From positions 29,951-93,950 of the forward strand of contig SHYB01000002.1 in the NCBI GenBank assembly GCA_009693015.1: DNA of 64,000 nucleotides, in the 5' to 3' direction. The position numbers and the translations under genes were made by a program. Position 1 is the stretch's first letter, and every line of letters starts with the position of its first letter. This document shows positions 47,872 to 57,089 of this stretch, piece after piece. Under the pieces are notes generated by a model. The model ran no database searches and was not told where the DNA came from. It saw nothing but the letters and a program-made list of their open reading frames with translations. This stretch comes from Dehalococcoidia bacterium. Its GTDB lineage: Bacteria; Chloroflexota; Dehalococcoidia; SHYB01.

Positions 47872-48795
47872 ATGGAGTCCCACGGCGCACACGAGCACAT
47901 CCCTCGCGGCGACCATCGCCGTGTGCTGCGGGTCACGCTGGCGCTGACCTTGGCGTTCCTTTTCGCCGAAGTCGCCGGCGCGGTGCTCACCAACAGCCTC
48001 GCGCTGCTGGCGGACGCCGGCCATATACTGTCCGATGCCGCCTCTCTAGGCCTGGCGCTGTTCAGCCTGTGGGTAGCCTCTCGCCCGCGCACGCCGTACC
48101 GCAGCTTCGGCTATCACCGCGTGGAGGTGCTGGCGGCGCTGGGCAACGGCGTGGCCCTGTGGGGCGTCGCCGGGTACATCTTGTACCAGGCTGCGGGCCG
48201 GCTGGCGGATGCCCCCGAAGTGCACGCCGCGCCCATGCTTATCATCGCTGTCCTGGGACTCCTCGTGAACCTCGCGGGCATGGCTCTCTTGCACCGCGGC
48301 GCGGAGGAAAGCCTCAATCTGAAGGGTGCCTTCCTCCACGTCCTGGGCGATGCCCTGGGCTCCGTGGGCGCCATCATCGCCGCGGCGCTCATGCTGCTCT
48401 TCGGCTGGTTCATCGCCGACCCCATCATCAGCATCGCCATCGCCGCGCTCATCCTCTGGTCGTCCCGCTCGCTGGTATGGCAGGCGGTGCATATTCTGCT
48501 GGAGGGCACGCCGCACGGCATTGACCTCGCCGATCTGGAGCAGACCATCGCCGGTGCCGGCAGCGTGGCGCAGGTGCACGATCTGCACGCCTGGACGCTG
48601 ACCACCGGCTACAACGCCATGAGCGCCCACGTGGTGGTCACCGATTCCCTCTCCGCCGCCGGCCGCGATGCGCTGCTGGACCGCCTGCGGCACTTGGTGC
48701 CGGAGCGGTTCCCCATCCATCACGTGACCATCCAAATGGAGGAGTCCTCCCATTGCTGCGATGTGGCCCACCTTCCCGTGGCCCACGCCAGATAG
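47872..48795 (+). CDS. Cation diffusion facilitator (zinc/cobalt/cadmium exporter type)
   Basis: A 307-aa inner-membrane proton antiporter of divalent metals with six hydrophobic segments. The metal-site pair is HxxxD in segment 2 (LADAGHILSDAASL) and in segment 5 (LHVLGDALGS). The N terminus is His-rich (ESHGAHEHIPRGDHRR), and the C-terminal cytosolic domain ends in Cys/His (SHCCDVAHLPVAH). This pattern fits the CzcD/ZitB branch, so zinc is the best guess. The ATG at 47872 is chosen because the His-rich start is typical. Confidence 0.9.
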   Translation: MESHGAHEHIPRGDHRRVLRVTLALTLAFLFAEVAGAVLTNSLALLADAGHILSDAASLGLALFSLWVASRPRTPYRSFGYHRVEVLAALGNGVALWGVAGYILYQAAGRLADAPEVHAAPMLIIAVLGLLVNLAGMALLHRGAEESLNLKGAFLHVLGDALGSVGAIIAAALMLLFGWFIADPIISIAIAALILWSSRSLVWQAVHILLEGTPHGIDLADLEQTIAGAGSVAQVHDLHAWTLTTGYNAMSAHVVVTDSLSAAGRDALLDRLRHLVPERFPIHHVTIQMEESSHCCDVAHLPVAHAR

Positions 48796-48815
48796 GCCCC
48801 CCCAGACAGACCCAC

Positions 48816-49724
48816 ATGGAATCCCGCGCACATATCCACCGCGCCCAGCGCTACGCCTTTCTTGCCGCGATTGGCTTCGGACTCAGCGTGCCGCTGAGCA
48901 AGCACCTGGTTGACGACAACGACGCATTCTTGATCGCCGGACTCCTCTACTGGGGTGTGGCTGCGGTCTTCCTCCCTCTCCTGGCGGTGCGCGCCGCTGC
49001 ATCGCGGTCCGCGCCGGTGAGCGTACCCCGCCTGCGCCGCGCCGACGTCCCCTGGCTCGCCATATCGCTGGGAGTCGGCGGCATCGGCGCGCCGGTGCTG
49101 CTGCTGCTGGGCCTGCAACATTCCCCCGCCTCCACCGCTTCCCTCCTACTCACGCTGGAAGGGGCCTGCACCATCGCCCTGGCAGGCCTTGTCTTCCGTG
49201 AACGCCTCAGCCCCGCCATCATCGTGGGGGGCGCGATCATCGCCGCCAGCGGCGCGCTGCTGGCGGTGCGGGAGTCCGGCGGCTGGGGCGTCAGCCTGGG
49301 CGCGCTCGCAGTGGCAGGCGCCACGGCATGCTGGGCGCTGGACAACAATCTCACGCGCAAGATATCGGCCAACGACCCCTTCATCCTCGCCGCGACGCGC
49401 GGAGTCGTTGCCGGAACGGTGAACTGCGGCATCGCCGTGGCGCTGGGGACGCGATGGCCTTCGTGGGAGATCACCGTGACGGCGCTGGCGGTGGGCGCGG
49501 TGAGCTACGGCATCAGCCTCTATTTCTTCATCCTGGCCCTGCGCGGCATCGGCGCGGCGCGCACTGGCGCTATTTTCGGCGCGGCCCCCTTCATCGGCGC
49601 GGCCGTCGCCGCGGCCATGTACCCGGAAAGCCGTTCGTGGGTGCTCCTCCCCGCAGGCACCGCCATGGCTATCGGCGGCTGGGTCCTGCTGCGGGAAAGC
49701 GGGGCGAGTCGCCGCAAGGGCTGA
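48816..49724 (+). CDS. EamA/DMT-family transporter
   Basis: A 302-aa membrane protein with about ten hydrophobic segments arranged as two EamA repeats (FLAAIGFGLSVPLSKHLV; LAVAGATACWALDNNLTRKI). LLTLEGACTIALAGLVFRERLSP is the characteristic end of the first repeat. Substrates of this family are amino acids or other metabolites, and this one is unknown. It follows the CDF gene by 20 nt and may share its transcript. It ends 9 nt before a convergent gene. Confidence 0.87.
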   Translation: MESRAHIHRAQRYAFLAAIGFGLSVPLSKHLVDDNDAFLIAGLLYWGVAAVFLPLLAVRAAASRSAPVSVPRLRRADVPWLAISLGVGGIGAPVLLLLGLQHSPASTASLLLTLEGACTIALAGLVFRERLSPAIIVGGAIIAASGALLAVRESGGWGVSLGALAVAGATACWALDNNLTRKISANDPFILAATRGVVAGTVNCGIAVALGTRWPSWEITVTALAVGAVSYGISLYFFILALRGIGAARTGAIFGAAPFIGAAVAAAMYPESRSWVLLPAGTAMAIGGWVLLRESGASRRKG

Positions 49725-49733
49725 CCCCTCGCG

Positions 49734-50381
49734 CTACGCCCGTCCCGGGCTGGCGCCCTCTCCCACAAATGGATTAAACACCTTCTCCTGGCCTATGGTA
49801 GTCTGCCCCCCGTGGCCGGGAAAGACCACCGTCTCCGGCGCCAGGAGGAACAGCCGCCCGCGAATGCTCTGCACCAGCGCTTCCGGGCTAGAGCCGGGGA
49901 AATCAGTGCGGCCAACGCTGCCCTGGAACAGCGTATCTCCCGCGAACAGCGCGCCGTTGGCCAGCAGGCACAGGCTCCCCATGGTGTGCCCCGGCGTCTC
50001 GATCACCCGCAGCGACAGCGCGCCCACCGTCAGCACGTCGCCGTCCTGCAGCAGGGCGTCGGGCTCGGGCGCCTGCACAAAATCGGGGATCAGCCGGTGC
50101 AGGTACGAAGGCGGCTCGCGACGCGCCATCTCCGCATCGTTCTCATGGATGGCATAGCGCGCGCCCGTGGCCTCCCGCAGCGGCAGCACCGCGCCCACGT
50201 GGTCCATGTGGCCGTGGGTGCACAGGATGTGCTTCACCGTCACCCCCATCTGCCGCACGGCCTCCAGCAGCTTCGCCGACTCGCCGCCGGGGTCAATGAT
50301 AATCGCCTCCTTGCTCTCCTCGTCGGCAAGGATGTACACGTTCTCCACGAAGGCCGTCACCGGCACAATGGCAAGCTGCAT
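49734..50381 (-). CDS. MBL-fold hydrolase, glyoxalase II-like
   Basis: A 215-aa metallo-beta-lactamase-fold enzyme with THGHMDH at 55-61 for the dinuclear site, ETPGHTMGSLCL, FAGDTLFQGSVGRTDF and FPGHGGQTTIG. This is the short YcbL-like glyoxalase II group that hydrolyses S-acyl-glutathione or other thioesters. The organism may not use glutathione, so the true thiol is uncertain. The ATG at 50381 has GAGGAAG upstream. It follows the LLM oxidoreductase by 31 nt. Confidence 0.85.
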   Translation of the reverse strand: MQLAIVPVTAFVENVYILADEESKEAIIIDPGGESAKLLEAVRQMGVTVKHILCTHGHMDHVGAVLPLREATGARYAIHENDAEMARREPPSYLHRLIPDFVQAPEPDALLQDGDVLTVGALSLRVIETPGHTMGSLCLLANGALFAGDTLFQGSVGRTDFPGSSPEALVQSIRGRLFLLAPETVVFPGHGGQTTIGQEKVFNPFVGEGASPGRA

Positions 50382-50412
50382 CGCGCTTCCTCTTTTTCCA
50401 GGCCGCCTTCGG

Positions 50413-51369
50413 TCACGCCACCTTGGGCATGATCTCTTTGGCGATCAGCTCCAGCACGCCGATGTCTTCGTGGTCGTGATGCTGCAGCATGATCTCCTGC
50501 ACCCCGGCATCCTGCCAGCGGCGCATCTGCGCCACCGCCTGCTCCGGCGTGCCGATGAACCATCCGCGCGCCAGCAGCGCATCCCGCGCCGGACCCGCTG
50601 CACCGCGCTGCTCCGGCGATATATACCGCGCCACGTTTTCATAGCGGCGCTCGATCTCCGCGGCGTTGCGGCCCAGCACAAACCCCGCCATCAGCGACCG
50701 CTTGATCGCCGCCGGCTTGCGCCCTATCTCCTTGCAGTAGCCTTCCAGCACCGCCACGCGCTGTCGATAGTCCTCCAGACTGATGCTGACGGCGTTCCAG
50801 TGGTCGGCGTAGCGGGCCACCACGCGCAGGGTGCGCTTCACCCCCGTGCCGCCCACCAGCAGCGGCATGGGCGACTGCGCCGGGAGCGGGAAGCACGTGG
50901 CGTCCTTCAGCGTATAGATGGCGCCGTGAAAATTGACGGGGCCGCCCGTCCACAGCAGCTTCAGCACCTGCGCGCCCTCTTCAAGCATGTCCATCCGCGT
51001 CTTCAGCGGCGGAAACGGTATCCCGTAGGCGGCGTGCTCCACCGCGTTCCAGCCCGCGCCGATCCCCACGTCCAGCCGCCCGCCCGACAGCGCATCCGTC
51101 TGCGCCGCCATCCGCGCCAGCAGCGATGGGTGGCGAAACGTCATGGGGCACGCCAGCGTCCCCAGCCGCACGCGCTTGGTCTCCTGCGCCGCGTACGCCA
51201 GCGATGTCCACGTCTCCAGCGATGCCTTGTGCGTCCTCCCCACCAGGGAGAAAAAATGATCGGATCGGTACACCGAGGAAAAACCCAAATCTTCCGCCGC
51301 GTGCAGCAAGCGTTTCCAGCGGCCCCAGTCCAGGCCCTCCTGCCCTTCGATCATCAGCCCCAGGCGCAC
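50413..51369 (-). CDS. LLM-class F420- or flavin-dependent oxidoreductase
   Basis: A 318-aa luciferase-like TIM-barrel protein: LGLMIEGQEGLDWGRW at the start, DHFFSLVG, LGTLACPMTFRHPSLLARMAAQTDALSGGRLDVGIGAGWN and PLLVGGTGVKRTLRVVARYAD. The ADALSGGRL-GxGxGW pattern fits the F420-dependent branch better than FMN monooxygenases, but the cofactor is inferred. The start is GTG at 51369 with GAGGAG 6 bases upstream, giving the family N terminus; the frame is open for 25 more codons. The last helix has a His-rich QHHDHED. Confidence 0.85.
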   Translation of the reverse strand: MRLGLMIEGQEGLDWGRWKRLLHAAEDLGFSSVYRSDHFFSLVGRTHKASLETWTSLAYAAQETKRVRLGTLACPMTFRHPSLLARMAAQTDALSGGRLDVGIGAGWNAVEHAAYGIPFPPLKTRMDMLEEGAQVLKLLWTGGPVNFHGAIYTLKDATCFPLPAQSPMPLLVGGTGVKRTLRVVARYADHWNAVSISLEDYRQRVAVLEGYCKEIGRKPAAIKRSLMAGFVLGRNAAEIERRYENVARYISPEQRGAAGPARDALLARGWFIGTPEQAVAQMRRWQDAGVQEIMLQHHDHEDIGVLELIAKEIMPKVA

Positions 51370-51466
51370 GTGCCGCTCCTCGCTCTTTCCGCCATGCTCT
51401 AGCTGCGCCCATGATACCGCGCTCGCCGCTCCATGCCCAGGCACGCCTTCAGCCTGCCGATTGCCC

Positions 51467-51472
51467 TATACT
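51467..51472 (+). promoter_or_regulatory. -10 element close before MFS gene
   Basis: TATACT ending 11 bases before the ATG at 51484. Transcription would start about 5 bases before the ATG, so a leaderless or very short-leader mRNA is likely. No -35 is clear. Confidence 0.4.
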
Positions 51473-51483
51473 GCAAGCCCTCT

Positions 51484-52788
51484 ATGCATGCCGACGATCT
51501 CTCCCTCTCCGCTCCCTCTTCTGAAGTGCCGGGCCCTGTCGAAACCACACTTTCCGGCGCTCCCCTTTCTTCATACCGCTGGGTGGTGCTGGCCGCGGTG
51601 GTCATCAACAACTCGGCGTTCACCCTGGTGGCGCTCTCCTTCGGCTTGCTGCTGCCTGCCATCAGGGATTCGCTCCATCTCTCGGAGACGCAGGCGGGCT
51701 GGCTGGGCGCATCGCTTGGCCTTGGGTTCGTGGCTACCACTATCCCTGTGAGCGTCCTCATGGGCAAGTCGCACCCCGTTCGGCTATTCGGCTTTTCCAT
51801 CATCGTCGGCGCGGCGGCCACGGCGGCGCAGGGCGCGGCGAGGTCGTTCTGGATATTTTTTCTCGCGCGGCTGATGGTCGGGCTCACGTCCTCCATGCGC
51901 GGCCCCGCCCGGCCCATGCTCACGCAGCAGTGGCACCCCCGGCGGGAGATATCCCTGGCCAGCGGCCTGATCGTCGGCCTGGGAGGCATCGCCGAAGCCG
52001 CGGCGCTGGTGGTCACGCCCTGGATCCTGAACGCCACTGGAAGTTGGCGCACCACCTGCTACCTCTACGCCGCGTTCGGCCTGGCAACCGTGGTGCTCTG
52101 GTTCACCCTGGTGCGCCAGCACACCACGCCGGCTTTTTCCCAGCAGGTGCACACCAAGGCGCGTCCCAGCATCCCCAGCCTCTTCCGCTATCGTCAGATC
52201 CTGGTGCTGGGCACGGGGGCAATGACCATGACCTTCGGCTTCACCGTCTCTCGCACCTTCTGGCCCACCTACATGCTGGAGGCGCACGGCCTGCCCCTGA
52301 CCCACTCCGGCCTGATCCTGGGCGTCACCGCCATCGTCCTCATCCCCTCCTCCGTGGTGCAAGGCTACCTTGGATCGCGCTACGGCATGCGCCGCATCCC
52401 CCTGGCCTTTTCCGGCGCGGCGATGGTCGCCGGCTCCGTGGGCATGATGCTGACAGGAAGCCTGCCGCTCCTGGTGCTGTGCAGCGTCACGCAAGGGCTC
52501 GCCTGGGGGTTCATGGCTGTCGCCATCTCCTACCCCTACGACCTGCCCGGCATAGACACCCTGGAGGTGGCCGTGGCCGTCTCCGCGGTGGTGACGATCT
52601 TTATGCTCGGCACGATTATTGGCCCGGTAATTGCCGGGGCGATTGCCGACGCCACCGGCTCGCTGTACATCGCGCTCATGGTCAGCGCCGTTGTGCCCGT
52701 GGGCATGTGCTTCGCCGCGCTGCGCCTGCACGATCTCTCGCGACAGCCGCTCCCCGCCGCTGCCCCGTCCATCATCAGCGCCCCGTAA
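51484..52788 (+). CDS. MFS transporter
   Basis: A 434-aa membrane protein with about twelve hydrophobic segments. The short polar N terminus (HADDLSLSAPSSEVPG) is followed by YRWVVLAAVVINNSAFTLVALSFGLLLPAI. The central loop is Arg/Lys-rich (QQVHTKARPSIPSLFRYRQI, about residue 220). The ATG at 51484 is the first Met after a plausible -10. Substrate unknown. Unrelated in detail to the MFS gene at 41843. Its last 14 bases overlap the 3' end of lipB. Confidence 0.85.
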   Translation: MHADDLSLSAPSSEVPGPVETTLSGAPLSSYRWVVLAAVVINNSAFTLVALSFGLLLPAIRDSLHLSETQAGWLGASLGLGFVATTIPVSVLMGKSHPVRLFGFSIIVGAAATAAQGAARSFWIFFLARLMVGLTSSMRGPARPMLTQQWHPRREISLASGLIVGLGGIAEAAALVVTPWILNATGSWRTTCYLYAAFGLATVVLWFTLVRQHTTPAFSQQVHTKARPSIPSLFRYRQILVLGTGAMTMTFGFTVSRTFWPTYMLEAHGLPLTHSGLILGVTAIVLIPSSVVQGYLGSRYGMRRIPLAFSGAAMVAGSVGMMLTGSLPLLVLCSVTQGLAWGFMAVAISYPYDLPGIDTLEVAVAVSAVVTIFMLGTIIGPVIAGAIADATGSLYIALMVSAVVPVGMCFAALRLHDLSRQPLPAAAPSIISAP

Positions 52789-53467
52789 GCGCCTCCATAC
52801 GCGCCCACTCCACGCCGTCATACCTCAGCGACGCGGCAAGCGCCGCCGCCACCCCCACGCCAGCCGCAGACAGGGGCGGGGCATTGCCCAGCTCAGCGGA
52901 ACCCATCTCGGCGGCTACAGATGTCACCTCGGCGTCGGTGATGCCGCAGGGGACGATCGCGGCATACTGCGCCAGGTCGGTGCTGAGGTTGAGCGCCACG
53001 CCGTGCATGCTCACCCACTGCCGCAGGTGCACGCCGATGGCGGCGATCTTCCGGCCGCGCACCCACACGCCGGGATAACCGGGGCGGCGCGCCGCTTCCA
53101 GCCCCAGCGTACCCAGATACTCAATCACCGCCTCCTCCAACGCAGCGACATAGCGGGGCACGGAGAGGCCCCGCTCGCGCAGGGAGATGATGGGGTACGC
53201 CACCAACTGCCCTGGACCATGGAAGGTTGCCCTGCCGCCGCGCTCCACATCAAAGACGGCAACCCCTTGCGTCTGCAATAGTTCCCTGGACATGAGCAGG
53301 TCGCCTGCCGCGGTGCGGCGGCCCAGCGTCACCACTGCGGGATGCTCCACCAGGAGCAACGTATCCGGCGCCTCCCCCGCGATGCGCTGCTCCCGCAGGG
53401 AGCGTTGCAGCGCCAGGGCCGCGCCGTACTCCATCCGGCCCAAGTCTATGGCGCGAAGGGAGGCCAC
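52775..53467 (-). CDS. lipB: Octanoyl-[acyl-carrier-protein]:protein octanoyltransferase
   Basis: Moves octanoate from ACP to lipoyl domains. The 230-aa protein has GGRATFHGPGQLVAYPI at 78-94, GRKIAAIGV with catalytic Lys140, HGVALNLSTDL at 155-165 and VPCGI with catalytic Cys174. Lipoyl synthase (lipA) is not adjacent. It is the last gene of a four-gene operon with DegV, an enoyl-CoA hydratase and a DinB protein. Its end overlaps the convergent MFS gene by 14 nt. Confidence 0.94.
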   Translation of the reverse strand: MASLRAIDLGRMEYGAALALQRSLREQRIAGEAPDTLLLVEHPAVVTLGRRTAAGDLLMSRELLQTQGVAVFDVERGGRATFHGPGQLVAYPIISLRERGLSVPRYVAALEEAVIEYLGTLGLEAARRPGYPGVWVRGRKIAAIGVHLRQWVSMHGVALNLSTDLAQYAAIVPCGITDAEVTSVAAEMGSAELGNAPPLSAAGVGVAAALAASLRYDGVEWARMEALTGR

Positions 53468-53476
53468 GCCGTTCGA

Positions 53477-54010
53477 TTACCTCGCCCAACCGTAGCCCGC
53501 GAAGAGACCACGGAGGTAAGCGATCTGGCCCGTGTGCTGGATGGAGTCCATCGCTATCGATATCAACAACCGCCACGCTGGTTGCGGGTCCATTTGGGGG
53601 AGATATCGCAATGGCTGCTGCAACTGCTCCGGCGTCAGTCTCGCGACGCGGCGCATGGCAGCTGCATGGGCGGCGGCGGCGTAGGCGAACAGCAACCCCC
53701 GCTCAGCGCGAAACACCGCCGCCTGAACGGGGGTGTCGCCAATGCCCGTGCCCTCCGCGGGCATGCCGAACTTCTCCGCCCAGCCCTCGGTCTGCCAGGC
53801 TTGTTGCTCCTCGGACATGAGCGCGCTCGTGCGGTCTTTCCACCTGCTCAGGTGCCACACCAGCCAGCCAATGGTGTTGCTCTCAGGCGCGGGCTGGAGG
53901 TAGAGAAACTCGTCCGGCAAGCCGTCCGTCGCCCGCTTGAAGGAACGCTGTCCTGCCTCCAGCAACGCCACGGCAACGTCAGAAAATCCCACAGAGCCTG
54001 GCTGCGCCAT
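53477..54010 (-). CDS. DinB/YfiT-family protein
   Basis: A 177-aa four-helix-bundle protein of the DinB superfamily, often a metal-dependent thiol transferase (bacillithiol or mycothiol). Metal ligand candidates are His53 in LVWHLSRW and His159 in HTGQIAYLRG, close to the C terminus. A third His (HAAAMRR) lies between. The wide spacing matches the family. Substrate unknown. It sits between enoyl-CoA hydratase and lipB, with gaps of 13 and 9 nt. Confidence 0.83.
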   Translation of the reverse strand: MAQPGSVGFSDVAVALLEAGQRSFKRATDGLPDEFLYLQPAPESNTIGWLVWHLSRWKDRTSALMSEEQQAWQTEGWAEKFGMPAEGTGIGDTPVQAAVFRAERGLLFAYAAAAHAAAMRRVARLTPEQLQQPLRYLPQMDPQPAWRLLISIAMDSIQHTGQIAYLRGLFAGYGWAR

Positions 54011-54023
54011 GTCGCTCCCCCGG

Positions 54024-54812
54024 TTAAAATTTCGGCTCGCGCTTCTCCGCGAACGCGCGCAATCCTTCCTTGAAATCGTCCTCTTGCTGCAACGCCCCCA
54101 TCATCAGCATGGCGTAGTCCAGATACACGTCATGGTCGGCGCGCTGGGCCATGCGCAACAGGCGCTTGGTCATGCGCAGCGCCAGCGGCGAGTTCACCGC
54201 AATGCGCCCCGCGAACGACCGCGCCGCGTCCATCAGCGCATCGGCGCTCACCAGCTCGTTGAGCACGCCCATGCGCTCCATCTCTTGCGGGGAGAACATC
54301 TCGCCCGTGAGCAGAATCTTGCAGGCGTTGGCCCAGCCCGCCACCCGCGGCAGCGTCACCGCCGCGCCCGCGTCCTGTATCAGCCCGCGCTTCACATGCA
54401 GATCCCCCATGCGCGACCGCTCGCAGCCGATGCGGTAGTCGCACAAGAGCGCGATCTCGAAGCCCGCGCCTGCCGCCGCGCCGTTGATCGCCCCAACAAT
54501 CGGCGTATGCATCGCCAGCATGATCTTGGGCGTCTCCAGCCCCTTCAGCCGCTTGCGCCACGAAGGCGTGTTGACCCCCGCGCCGCGCTCCTTCATATCC
54601 AGGCCGGCGCAGAAGGCGTCCCCCGCGCCGGTGAGGATGATGCAGCGCACGTCGTGATCGGCCTCGGCGTCGCGCAACGCGGCGTTGAGATCGGCCATCA
54701 GCGTCCCCCCAAGCGCGTTGCGCCGCTGCGGGCGGTTGAGCGTGATGATCGCCACGTGGCCCTCCCGCTGGTGCAGCACGTCCTTTGGAGGGCTTGCAAC
54801 GGTGCGGTCCAT
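54024..54812 (-). CDS. Enoyl-CoA hydratase/isomerase family protein
   Basis: A 262-aa crotonase-fold protein. The oxyanion-hole segments are DAFCAGLDMKERG and PIVGAINGAAAGAGFEIALLCDYRIG, and NRPQRRNALGGTL is the usual start motif. The region where hydratases carry their catalytic Glu reads GLIQDAGAAVTLPRVAG, which does not give a clear match, so hydratase, isomerase or another crotonase reaction is open. The ATG at 54812 has GGAGGAG 6 bases upstream; the frame is open far upstream into degV but without similarity. Confidence 0.88.
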   Translation of the reverse strand: MDRTVASPPKDVLHQREGHVAIITLNRPQRRNALGGTLMADLNAALRDAEADHDVRCIILTGAGDAFCAGLDMKERGAGVNTPSWRKRLKGLETPKIMLAMHTPIVGAINGAAAGAGFEIALLCDYRIGCERSRMGDLHVKRGLIQDAGAAVTLPRVAGWANACKILLTGEMFSPQEMERMGVLNELVSADALMDAARSFAGRIAVNSPLALRMTKRLLRMAQRADHDVYLDYAMLMMGALQQEDDFKEGLRAFAEKREPKF

Positions 54813-54820
54813 CGCTCCTC

Positions 54821-55723
54821 CTACCGCGCCGCCAGCGCACCGGGCGCAGACGCCGCAGCGTCCGCCGCCGGCGCCACACGGAAGGCCACGCCCACCACGC
54901 CGGGGCCGGAGTGCGCCCCCATCACCGGGGTGAATTGCGTCACCTGCACGCTCTCGCAAGGGAACTTCGCCTGTATCTGGGCGAGGAACTCCTCCGCCTC
55001 CTGGGGGGCATCGGCATGCATCACCAGGGCGCGAATGGGCAACTTGCCGGGGTTGCGCTCCTGCATCATCCGCAGCATCTTGTTCACCGCGCTGCGTTTG
55101 GACTGCGCCTGGGACAGGCGCTCCACCTTGCCGTGGGCCGCGGTAAGAATGGGCTTGACCCCCACAAAGTCCCCCAGCCACGCCGCGGCGCGGGGGACGT
55201 GCCCGCCCTTGGCCAGATATTCCAGCGTATCCAGCACGGCGAAGAAATGCACCTGCGGCGCCATCTCCACCACCAGCTTCGCTACCTCATCAATCGTCAT
55301 CCCCGCCTGCGCCGCCCGCGCCGCCTCCAGCGCCACTAGCCCCTGCCCCGCGGCCACCGCAGGAGCGGCCACGCAGCGAATGGCGACGCCGGGCAGCTCA
55401 TCCTTGGCCAGCAACGCCGCCTGCTGCGCGCTCTGGTGGGTGCTGCTCAGGTTCGCCGGCAGGGTGATGCACAGCACGCTCTTGGCCCGCTCGCTGGCGC
55501 GGCGATACGCCTCCAGAAACAGCCCCGGCGGCGGCGCCGACGTTTTGGGCAGCGTGTGCGCTTTGCGCAACTGCCGGTAGAAATCGCCGGGCGGGTCCAC
55601 CCCGTCGCGGTAGACGCGGCCTTCGAACAGCATCTCCGTGGGCACGATCTCGATCCCGTGCTCCCGTGCCAGCTCCGGCGTCAGGCACGCCGTGCTGTCC
55701 GTAACGATAGCGACCTGGCGCAT
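54821..55723 (-). CDS. DegV family fatty-acid-binding protein
   Basis: A 300-aa DegV-fold protein. Such proteins bind a fatty acid and act as FakB subunits of fatty acid kinase in Firmicutes. It starts VAIVTDSTACLTPE and has the binding-site motif TLPANLSSTHQSAQ, then LEYLAKGGHVPRAAAWLGDFVGVKPIL. The C terminus is Ala-rich. The ATG at 55723 is preferred for its spacing to AGGAAG; an ATG two codons earlier is possible. First gene of an operon that continues to lipB, all consistent with acyl-chain metabolism. No fakA is visible. Confidence 0.9.
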   Translation of the reverse strand: MRQVAIVTDSTACLTPELAREHGIEIVPTEMLFEGRVYRDGVDPPGDFYRQLRKAHTLPKTSAPPPGLFLEAYRRASERAKSVLCITLPANLSSTHQSAQQAALLAKDELPGVAIRCVAAPAVAAGQGLVALEAARAAQAGMTIDEVAKLVVEMAPQVHFFAVLDTLEYLAKGGHVPRAAAWLGDFVGVKPILTAAHGKVERLSQAQSKRSAVNKMLRMMQERNPGKLPIRALVMHADAPQEAEEFLAQIQAKFPCESVQVTQFTPVMGAHSGPGVVGVAFRVAPAADAAASAPGALAAR

Positions 55724-55753
55724 GCGCATACTTCCTGGAGTCACGTTGCCACG

Positions 55754-55782
55754 ATTCTATAGAAGCAGCCATTCCCTGGCAA
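55754..55782 (-). promoter_or_regulatory. Sigma-70-type promoter of the degV-ECH-dinB-lipB operon
   Basis: On the - strand, TTGCCA (55777-55782), 17 bases, TAGAAT (55754-55759), 31 bases before the degV-like ATG. Confidence 0.7.
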
Positions 55783-55866
55783 CCGCGCATCGCCGCCGTT
55801 GCGCCTGCATGCGGCCCTCTGCTACCCTCATGGCGTTTTGCGCCCCCAATCCAAGGAGCATCCCCC

Positions 55867-57087
55867 ATGGGCCCCCTGACCGACAAGTTCTGCATCGCCG
55901 GCGTTGGCGAGACCAAGCACATGCGCCCCTCCAACCGCACCACGCATTCGATGGGCGTGGAGGCCGTGAAGCGCGCCTGCGAGGACGCCGGCATCCGTCC
56001 CCAGGACATTGACGGCATCACCAGCTACAACATCGGCGATTCTACCGCGGGAACGTCCATCGGCTCGTCGCTAGGGATGCGCCTCAACTACGCCGTGGAC
56101 ATCCAGGGCGGCGGCTCCAGCACGGAGGCCCTCATCGCCCACGCCGTGGGGCTGCTCACCGGCGGCTACTGCAAGAACATGGTAATCTTCCGCTCCATGA
56201 ACGGGCGATCCGGGCGCAGGCCCGGCGGCCAGGCGCTGAGCGGCCCCACGCCCGTGACCCCCATCAGCACCTACGACAACTTCAACCAGCTCTACGGCTT
56301 CCTCTCCCCCGGGCAGCGCTTCGGCATGTCCTGCATGCGCTACCTCAAAGACACCGGCATGGACCCCAACAAGCTGGGGCATATCGCCATCGCCCACCGC
56401 AAGCACGCATCCCTCAACCCCAAGGCCGTGATGCGCACGCCGATCACCATGGACGACTACCTCGCGTCGCGCTGGGTATCCAAGCCGTTCCGCATCCTGG
56501 ACATGTGCCTGGAGACGGACGTGTCCGCCGCCATCGTTATCGTACCGCGCGAGCAGGCCTACGACCTGCGCCAGCCCCCGGTGTACATCATGGGCGGCAC
56601 GGCGCGCACCATGGCCGACAATCCCCTGTGGAACTACTCCCGCGACGTCATCCACTACGTCGCGGGCAACTACGGCCGCCAGCGCCTCTTCGGCATGTCC
56701 GGCGTCACCCAGCACGATATTGACCTCACCTCGTCCTACGACGCCTTCACCTTCACCACCCTCATCCAGCTGGAGGCCTACGGCTTCGCCAAGCCCGGCG
56801 AGGCGGGCGAGTACGTGGCGTCCGGCATGATTGATATTGACGGCCGGCGACCTAACAACCCCTCCGGCGGGCATCTGTCGGAAGGCTACACCCACGGCAT
56901 CAGCATGGTCATCGAGAACGTGCGCCAGCTGCGCCACCGCGCCGACGATACCTGCCCCGGCTGGCAGCAGGGCCGCCACACCTATGACCGCGCCAAGGGC
57001 TGCCGCCAGGTGAAGAAGGCGGAGATCGCCGCGTGCCTCGGCTGGGGCACGGAAACCATGTCCAGCTCCTGCATCCTGCGGAGGTAA
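55867..57087 (+). CDS. Thiolase-like lipid-transfer protein (Ltp/SCP-x type)
   Basis: A 406-aa thiolase-superfamily protein: FCIAGVGETKH at the start, DIDGITSYN, a GGGSSTEALIAHAVGLLTGG helix at 81-100, LRQPPVYIMGG, HDIDLTSSYDAFTFTTLIQLE and the C-terminal NPSGGHLSEGYTHG. The usual nucleophilic Cys is replaced by Ser84-Ser85, so it is not a classical thiolase. In Actinobacteria such proteins pair with DUF35 partners and cleave steroid side chains as retro-aldolases (Ltp2/ChsH2). The next gene is a DUF35 protein, starting 2 nt later, which supports that reading. Confidence 0.87.
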   Translation: MGPLTDKFCIAGVGETKHMRPSNRTTHSMGVEAVKRACEDAGIRPQDIDGITSYNIGDSTAGTSIGSSLGMRLNYAVDIQGGGSSTEALIAHAVGLLTGGYCKNMVIFRSMNGRSGRRPGGQALSGPTPVTPISTYDNFNQLYGFLSPGQRFGMSCMRYLKDTGMDPNKLGHIAIAHRKHASLNPKAVMRTPITMDDYLASRWVSKPFRILDMCLETDVSAAIVIVPREQAYDLRQPPVYIMGGTARTMADNPLWNYSRDVIHYVAGNYGRQRLFGMSGVTQHDIDLTSSYDAFTFTTLIQLEAYGFAKPGEAGEYVASGMIDIDGRRPNNPSGGHLSEGYTHGISMVIENVRQLRHRADDTCPGWQQGRHTYDRAKGCRQVKKAEIAACLGWGTETMSSSCILRR

Positions 57088-57089
57088 TC

